Shown here piece after piece: positions 59,685-64,000 of a stretch of DNA of 64,000 nucleotides (positions are counted from its first letter, which is position 1; the number at the start of each line of letters is the position of its first letter). The stretch is from UBA822 sp965249775. Its GTDB lineage: Bacteria > Gemmatimonadota > Gemmatimonadetes > Longimicrobiales > Gaopeijiaceae. The stretch spans positions 2,170,001-2,234,000 of the forward strand of contig OZ252253.1 in the NCBI GenBank assembly GCA_965249775.1, read 5' to 3'. The notes beneath the pieces are model-generated. The model searched no databases, was not told the origin of the DNA, and saw only the letters and a program-made list of their open reading frames with translations. Made by a program: the position numbers and the translations under genes.

Positions 59685-60644
59685 ATGGTATCCGAACTTA
59701 GGCTCCTCATCTTGGGATTGCTAGCTCGCGAGCCGCGATCGGCCTACGCGTTGGGGCGAGCCCTCGCCGAGATGCCCGCTGGCGGGTTCAGTGGCAGTCC
59801 GGGGGCCATCTATCCGGCCGTACGCGCGATGGTGAAGGACGGATTGCTCGAAAGAGTGAAGAGTCGGAGCGGGGCAACCCGTGGCCAGCCCTACGTCCTA
59901 ACGAAAACCGGGGACCGGATCCTGGGCGAGTGGTTGGAAGGCCCGATTGATGGGTGGGATCTCATAAGGTCCCCGGGTGTGATCCTCCTCAAGCTGTCCT
60001 TCCTCGAGGGCGAGTCGGCTCAGAGGCGCCTTCGCCGCGAGCTCGGCGATGCCGCCGAGGCGACCCTGGCGTCGCTGCGAGCCTACCGCTCGACCGCCGC
60101 GCTCGACCTCGCGGACAGCTCCGAGGACGCGATTCGACTCACCGAGGCCCTGTTCCGGGCGTATGTGGAGTGGGCAGGGCCAAAGATGGTGCCATCTGAG
60201 GAAATGCAACCCGTTCTCAGACCGGCGACACCCGACGATTCAGAGCTCGTATTCCGAGTGAAGAAAGCAGCGCTCGGAGAGTATATTCGCCGAACCTGGG
60301 GGTGGGATGAGAGATTTCAACGTGACGTTCATGTGAGGGGGTACGATCCGGGGGCGATCAAAATAATCTCCTGCCTGGACATGGAGGTAGGTTGGTTGGA
60401 GGTCGACAGACGAAGCGACGAGTTTCATTTGGCGGGGATCTATCTGCTTCCGGGACATCAAGGTCATGGAGTCGGATCCGCCGTGATCATGGACATCATC
60501 GAGGAAGCGTCGGAACGGCAGCTGCCTGTGACACTGCAAGTCCTCAAGGTGAACCCTCGCGCTCAGGCGCTATATGAGAGGTTGGGGTTCGTCGTGACCG
60601 GCGAAACGAGGACACACAGATTGATGAAGCGGAGTCAACCCTGA
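59685..60644 (+). CDS. PadR-family regulator fused to a GNAT acetyltransferase
   Basis: A 319-residue protein with two domains in one uninterrupted frame. Residues 1 to about 170 are a PadR winged helix plus helical tail (LRLLILGLLAREPRSAYALGRALAEM, AIYPAVRAMVKDGLLERV). Residues about 178-319 are a GNAT domain with IYLLPGHQGHGVGSAVIMDI as the acetyl-CoA motif and NPRAQALYERLGFVVTGE at the end. Separate PadR and GNAT genes are usual, so this is either a true fusion or two genes joined by loss of a stop. It is divergent from DoxX. Confidence 0.8.
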   Translation: MVSELRLLILGLLAREPRSAYALGRALAEMPAGGFSGSPGAIYPAVRAMVKDGLLERVKSRSGATRGQPYVLTKTGDRILGEWLEGPIDGWDLIRSPGVILLKLSFLEGESAQRRLRRELGDAAEATLASLRAYRSTAALDLADSSEDAIRLTEALFRAYVEWAGPKMVPSEEMQPVLRPATPDDSELVFRVKKAALGEYIRRTWGWDERFQRDVHVRGYDPGAIKIISCLDMEVGWLEVDRRSDEFHLAGIYLLPGHQGHGVGSAVIMDIIEEASERQLPVTLQVLKVNPRAQALYERLGFVVTGETRTHRLMKRSQP

Positions 60645-60724
60645 ACCCTTCGGTGCACTGGAGAATCCCTGTTCTGGGCGGCCTCAACTACCGTAATTCC
60701 CAGCCCCGCGATAGGATGGTCAGG

Positions 60725-61600
60725 ATGAATCGCTACGCTCTCGTATTCGTTGCGTTGACCGCATGGTCGGCCCCGCTGGACGCGCTCCAGGTTCCGAGTG
60801 GTGACCTTCCATCGCCGACCGCAGTAGTGGCCTACGGACCCGACTCACTTCAGTACGGCGAGCTACGTCTACCGCCGGGGCCTGGGCCCTTCCCTGTGGT
60901 TGTCGGCATACACGGAGGTTGCTGGCTCGATCGTCTCGGTGAGGGCAGTCTGACGCCCGCCGTCGCTGCCCTGACGGAAGAGGGGATTGCGACGTGGAAC
61001 GTCGAATACCGTCGATTGGGTCACGCCGGTGGTGGGTGGCCGGGGACGTTCACCGATGTCGGGGCGGGTGTAGATCACTTGCGCGCGCTCGCCGACGACT
61101 TCCCGCTGGACCTCGAACGCGTCGTCCTGATCGGCCATTCCTCGGGAGCCCACCTCGCGATTTGGGCCGCCGCACGCCCCTGGTTGCCCGAGGAGAGCCC
61201 GATTCGAGGTCCTTCGCCCCTAGCGGTCACCGGTGCTGTGGGAATAGACGGACCGGTGGATCTTGCGAGGTGGGCGAGAGGGGGCACCGACGTCCAAGTG
61301 TGCGGCGAGCCAGTGATCGCTGCCCTGTTGGGGGGAGGCCCCGAGGATCGACCCGAGAGATATCGAGACGCATCTCCCATAGAGATGCCGCGGATGGGAG
61401 TCCCCGTCTATCTGAATCCAGCGGCAATGATCCTTGGGCTCAACGACCCCGACATTCTGACGCGCAGGGCCCAAGAGACGGGCGAGAGCGTGACGGTGGT
61501 TCCGGTGACGAATTCGAACCACTTCCAACTCATCACTCCGAGCCACGAAGCGTGGATGCCCGTGCTTCGGACGATCAAGACAGCCGTGGGCCTTCGCTAG
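60725..61600 (+). CDS. secreted alpha/beta-hydrolase (esterase-like)
   Basis: About 291 residues with a signal peptide ending near LDALQ. The fold shows PFPVVVGIHGGCWLDRLGEG (oxyanion HGG motif), then VVLIGHSSGAHLAIWAA with the nucleophile Ser, and VVPVTNSNHFQLI with the catalytic His. This is the BD-FAE/carboxylesterase type. The start at 60725 follows AGGATGGTCAGG; longer frames to 60653 lack a signal at the right place. Confidence 0.83.
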   Translation: MNRYALVFVALTAWSAPLDALQVPSGDLPSPTAVVAYGPDSLQYGELRLPPGPGPFPVVVGIHGGCWLDRLGEGSLTPAVAALTEEGIATWNVEYRRLGHAGGGWPGTFTDVGAGVDHLRALADDFPLDLERVVLIGHSSGAHLAIWAAARPWLPEESPIRGPSPLAVTGAVGIDGPVDLARWARGGTDVQVCGEPVIAALLGGGPEDRPERYRDASPIEMPRMGVPVYLNPAAMILGLNDPDILTRRAQETGESVTVVPVTNSNHFQLITPSHEAWMPVLRTIKTAVGLR

Positions 61601-61637
61601 TCCGACGGCCCAGGCCACCTGCAGCATCGAGGTCCCC

Positions 61638-62117
61638 TTGACTTCCATTCCCCATTCCGAATCGGCCGCTGTTGCAGAGAACGGGTGTCCGCTTTGTCCA
61701 CCCCGCGACACGATCGACGCGTTTTCGATCGAGGTCGCGCCCTTGACGGTTTCCACTCTGTATCTTGATCGGAATCAGACCTACCGCGGTCAGTGTGTGC
61801 TCGTATTCGACACTCGCCATGTTGAGGGCCTCGAGACGCTATCCCCTGCTGAGTTCAATGCCTTTGCTCAAGATCTACGTGTCGCAGCTCACGCAGTGAC
61901 CACAGTCTGTAAGCCGGATCTCATGAACTACGCCAGCCTTGGCAACATCATTCGACACCTGCACTGGCACATCGTCCCTCGATACGAGTCCGATCCTCGA
62001 TGGGGAGCCCCCATTTACACATCGGCGCTGACGGAGATGCTTGAAACGCGTCTCGAAGATGTGGAGTACGAGGCCATCGTTACGGCTCTGCGGGCGGCGC
62101 TGGCGGATGCCGCTTAA
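61638..62117 (+). CDS. HIT-family (histidine triad) protein
   Basis: A 159-residue protein with a Cys pair near the N terminus (GCPLCPP) and the histidine triad NIIRHLHWHIVPRY at about 111-124. Members hydrolyse or transfer nucleotides (FHIT/HINT-like). The TAA stop lies inside an R'' box GCTTAAC, marking the end of a cassette. Confidence 0.86.
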   Translation: MTSIPHSESAAVAENGCPLCPPRDTIDAFSIEVAPLTVSTLYLDRNQTYRGQCVLVFDTRHVEGLETLSPAEFNAFAQDLRVAAHAVTTVCKPDLMNYASLGNIIRHLHWHIVPRYESDPRWGAPIYTSALTEMLETRLEDVEYEAIVTALRAALADAA

Positions 62118-62125
62118 CAAGCGAT
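62112..62125 (+). repeat. attC-9, left half only
   Basis: R'' GCTTAAC and AAGCGAT are present; the rest of the shared body is missing. The sequence continues directly into the 3' end of an opposite-strand gene. A GTTAGGC occurs at 62173-62179, inside that gene's coding sequence, and could be a displaced R' or chance. Confidence 0.55.
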
Positions 62126-62132
62126 TGCCACT

Positions 62133-62642
62133 TCAGTTCGTGCTTCCCAAAAGCTCGCGTCTCTCGGCCTCTGTTAGGCCCACATCTCCGGTCTCGTGAC
62201 CGGCTGCCAGCAGCTCTTCGTCGTCTGCCTTCCGGGCTAGGACCAGAGAACCGCTGGCGGATCCCGCTCCCAGTAGACCCGCGGCACCCACCACGGCAAC
62301 TGTTAGGGGTGTGATGCCTCCCAGCCCCACCACTCCGAGGGTGACGGCGAGCATGCCGAGTGCCAGGCCACCCACCGCGCCCCATACCGCGAAACGCGGA
62401 AGCGATAGCTGGTCGAACCTGCGACGGCCCTCGGCGACTCTCAGGACAGTGGAGAACATCGACCCGCCGATGAAGCCGAGCACGGCGAACAGCTCCGCGT
62501 AGTTGGCCGCAATCCCGCCCAACGGGAAGCCTAGAACGACCCCCGTAATCAGCCCGGTGACGGCACCCACGGGCGCCCATCCTACCGCCCACGTGAGACC
62601 GATTCCGATCGCGCCTCGTATCCGCTGCATCCACTTCTTCAT
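62133..62642 (-). CDS. four-helix membrane protein, paralogue B
   Basis: About 169 residues, paralogous to the gene at 53,045: MKKWMQRIRGAIGIGLTWAVGW at the start, EGRRRFDQLSLPRFAVWGAVGG in the middle, and the GLTEAERRELL tail. Membrane segments are near 12-40, 46-66, 88-108 and 114-134. The start at 62642 follows GGAAGGAAG; a longer start at 62672 is possible. Both paralogues lie next to half attC sites in reverse orientation. The function is unknown. Confidence 0.75.
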   Translation of the reverse strand: MKKWMQRIRGAIGIGLTWAVGWAPVGAVTGLITGVVLGFPLGGIAANYAELFAVLGFIGGSMFSTVLRVAEGRRRFDQLSLPRFAVWGAVGGLALGMLAVTLGVVGLGGITPLTVAVVGAAGLLGAGSASGSLVLARKADDEELLAAGHETGDVGLTEAERRELLGSTN

Positions 62643-62794
62643 CGGGACTTCCTTCCATCGTTCGTCCGCCATCTGCCTAGGCCGGGCGGCGTTCGTCCGC
62701 TGGTACCTTCTACTTCTCGACTCTCGGTAGGGGTCCGGCGAGCTGGCCCATGAATCCCCGGGTGCCGCTCATCGACGGTGGAGGCGATGCCCGT

Positions 62795-62810
62795 CAAGCG
62801 ATTGCTGCTG
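62795..62810 (+). repeat. attC body fragment
   Basis: CAAGCGATTGCTGCTG differs at one base from the sequence after R'' in attC-4 and attC-5 (CAAGCGATTGCTGCAG). No R'' box precedes it (CGTCAAG instead of CTAACAAG). It is probably the remnant of another attC. Confidence 0.5.
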
Positions 62811-62847
62811 GGGCCGGGACACTGCTGACCGGTTGCCATCATCGAAT

Positions 62848-62869
62848 CATTTCGATATATATCGAAATG
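62848..62869. promoter_or_regulatory. 22-base perfect palindrome at the ArsR-family gene start
   Basis: An uninterrupted 22-base palindrome with core TTCGATATATATCGAA includes the start codon of the following gene in its last three bases. ArsR-family repressors bind such sites, so autorepression by blocking both transcription and translation start is likely. Confidence 0.65.
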
Positions 62870-63442
62870 AACATATCCATAACCAACGACAACGCACTGC
62901 TTCAGTTCTTCAAGGCGCTCGCCGATGCAAACCGCCTGCGCGTGATCGGGCTATTGGCGCACCGCCCCTACTCCGTCGAGGAGCTGGCGACCGTGCTCGA
63001 GCTGCGCCCCTCCACGGTCTCGCACCACCTGTCCAAGCTCGCGGCGGCGAGCCTGGTGCGGAGCGAGGCGCAGGGGCACTATCACGTGTACTCGCTCGAT
63101 CTCGAGTCCTTGCACGAGCGAGCGCGCACCCTGTCCTCGCACGATGAGCTCCGGGAGCTGGCCGCGATCGAGGGGCTCGAGGATCCCTTCGATCGAAAGG
63201 TGCTCTCGACCTTCATGGACGAGGAGGGTCGGATCGAGAGGTTCCCGATGAAACGTAAGAAGTTCGAGGTGATCCTCCGCCACGCCATCCGCTTGTTCGA
63301 GGACGAGGGGCCGTGGGACGAAAACGAGGTGAACCGCCGGCTCGAAACGCTGAGTCACGACACGGCGACCCTGCGGCGCGGGTTCATCGACCACGGGTGG
63401 ATGACGCGCAATCCGGGCGGACGGGCCTACCACCGGGTATAG
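62867..63442 (+). CDS. ArsR-family winged-helix regulator with DUF2087 domain
   Basis: About 191 residues. The first 90 are an ArsR winged helix (FFKALADANRLRVIGLLAHRPYSVEELATVLELRPSTVSHHLSKLAAASLV). The C-terminal part matches DUF2087 (RKVLSTFMDEEGRIERFPMKRKKFEVILRHAIRLFE, then VNRRLE). No Cys-rich metal site is visible. The ATG lies inside a perfect palindrome that is probably its own operator. Confidence 0.86.
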   Translation: MNISITNDNALLQFFKALADANRLRVIGLLAHRPYSVEELATVLELRPSTVSHHLSKLAAASLVRSEAQGHYHVYSLDLESLHERARTLSSHDELRELAAIEGLEDPFDRKVLSTFMDEEGRIERFPMKRKKFEVILRHAIRLFEDEGPWDENEVNRRLETLSHDTATLRRGFIDHGWMTRNPGGRAYHRV

Positions 63443-63450
63443 GTCCGCGC

Positions 63451-63595
63451 AAGGCTCGCGCGCTACGCCTGCGGTCACCACATTAGCCGCGCAGCAGAGC
63501 CGAGGCGCCGGAGCGATTCGGAGATCGAGGTGCATTTCGCCGAGACGACCGAGCACCGCGAAGCGGCGCGGAGGTCAATCCCAGATCCGTTAGGC
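63451..63595 (+). repeat. attC-10, degenerate with an internal insertion
   Basis: The shared attC body is present at 63451-63496 (GGCTCGCGCGCTACGC, CACATTAGCCGCGCAGCAG) and the right end CAGATCCGTTAGGC at 63582-63595. About 85 extra bases separate them, and no R'' box precedes. It follows the ArsR-family gene. Confidence 0.7.
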
Positions 63596-63612
63596 GGTCT
63601 AACTCGGAGGCT

Positions 63613-64000
63613 ATGATGGGACGCCGAGTACGCTACCAGGTGGCTTGTAGTCTGGACGGGTATATCGCTGGCCCAAACGGCGAGGCCGATTGGATCATCA
63701 TGGACCCGGAGATCGATTTCCAAGCGATGTTCGACGAGGTCGATACGTTCCTCATCGGTCGGCGCTCGTTCGAGGCTATGGGCGGCGAGGCTCAACGTAG
63801 TACGCCGGGCAAGGTCACGTACGTGTTCTCGCGAACGCTGCGCGCGGAGGATTATCCTGGAGTCTCTATCGTCAGCGACGACTCGGGGGCTCTCGTTAAG
63901 AAGCTCCGAGAAGAGTCGGGCAAGGACATATGGCTCTGGGGGGGAGGCGAGCTGTTTCGCAGCCTGTTGAGTCTCGGTGTCGTCGACACGGTGGAGGTCG
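63613..64000 (+). CDS. dihydrofolate-reductase-like (RibD C-terminal) protein, partial
   Basis: The first 129 codons are present; the gene runs off the window. RVRYQVACSLDGYIAGPNGEADWI is the typical opening of the RibD_C/DHFR-like family, and DIWLWGGGELFRSLLSLGVVD carries the conserved GG motif of the NADPH site. GGAGG precedes the start (two adjacent ATG codons). It follows the R' box at 63589, so it is the next cassette. It is not a DfrA-type trimethoprim-resistance enzyme as far as can be seen. Confidence 0.82.
   Translation, partial: MMGRRVRYQVACSLDGYIAGPNGEADWIIMDPEIDFQAMFDEVDTFLIGRRSFEAMGGEAQRSTPGKVTYVFSRTLRAEDYPGVSIVSDDSGALVKKLREESGKDIWLWGGGELFRSLLSLGVVDTVEV

Noticed and set aside
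38629..63595. The recurrent attC-like repeats as a CRISPR array
   Set aside because: The repeats are about 100 bases, separated by whole genes, and have complementary R''/R' ends. There are no short regular spacers and no cas genes.

Overview
The window is high-GC DNA that reads as a bacterial chromosome. Its gene families are a DUF1592-type cytochrome with a DUF1552 partner, a TonB-dependent receptor followed by a lipoprotein, secreted beta-propeller and choice-of-anchor B proteins, and many exported enzymes. These fit Gemmatimonadota or a neighbouring Planctomycetota/Acidobacteriota-like lineage. That placement is inferred from gene families only; no rRNA or tRNA gene was seen.

Left part (about 1-34,400) is an ordinary chromosomal backbone with well packed genes. 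It holds: a zinc-ribbon protein; a secreted DUF1592/DUF1552/ankyrin set; a NIPSNAP protein; an SMP-30-like lipoprotein; small metabolic enzymes (GNAT, VOC, hotdog thioesterase, DinB-like, acyl-CoA ligase); a LiaF-like protein; an acyltransferase; a lipase; the TonB receptor and its lipoprotein; a flotillin/NfeD pair; a metallo-beta-lactamase-fold enzyme; a frameshifted PP2C phosphatase; a secreted methyltransferase; and a choice-of-anchor B protein. At 27,938-33,450 lies a striking operon: one Hsp70-like ATPase followed by three tandem paralogues that share an uncharacterised N-terminal domain, HEAT repeats and an LPR-rich tail.

Right part (about 34,475-64,000) is a decayed chromosomal integron. 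An N-terminally truncated integron integrase (34,475-35,416) points towards the array. It is separated from the array by an IS91-like element that carries its own tyrosine recombinase. The array follows: cassettes bounded by about 100-bp attC sites with R''/R' boxes (RYYYAAC...GTTRRRY) and a shared internal sequence. Cassettes carry small membrane proteins, an AbrB-Doc toxin-antitoxin pair, a MOSC protein, a SnoaL-like protein, a methyltransferase, a polysaccharide deacetylase, VOC, GrpB, DoxX, PadR-GNAT, an esterase, a HIT protein, an ArsR-family regulator and a dihydrofolate-reductase-like protein.

The array is heavily loaded with insertion sequences. Four apparently identical IS110-family (IS1111-type) elements sit at the same position and orientation in four attC sites. 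Their long 3' non-coding region contains segments that match the attC target on both sides of the insertion point and the element's own right donor flank, in the order expected of a bridge RNA. An IS1595-family element has entered an attC R'' box with an 8-bp duplication and carries an ATPase/TOPRIM-like gene pair resembling anti-phage systems. An IS481 element follows the MOSC gene, and an IS630 element splits the deacetylase in a way that exact excision would repair. Cassette-like R' and R'' remnants around a small gene at 8,131-8,472 suggest that cassette traffic once reached outside the present array.
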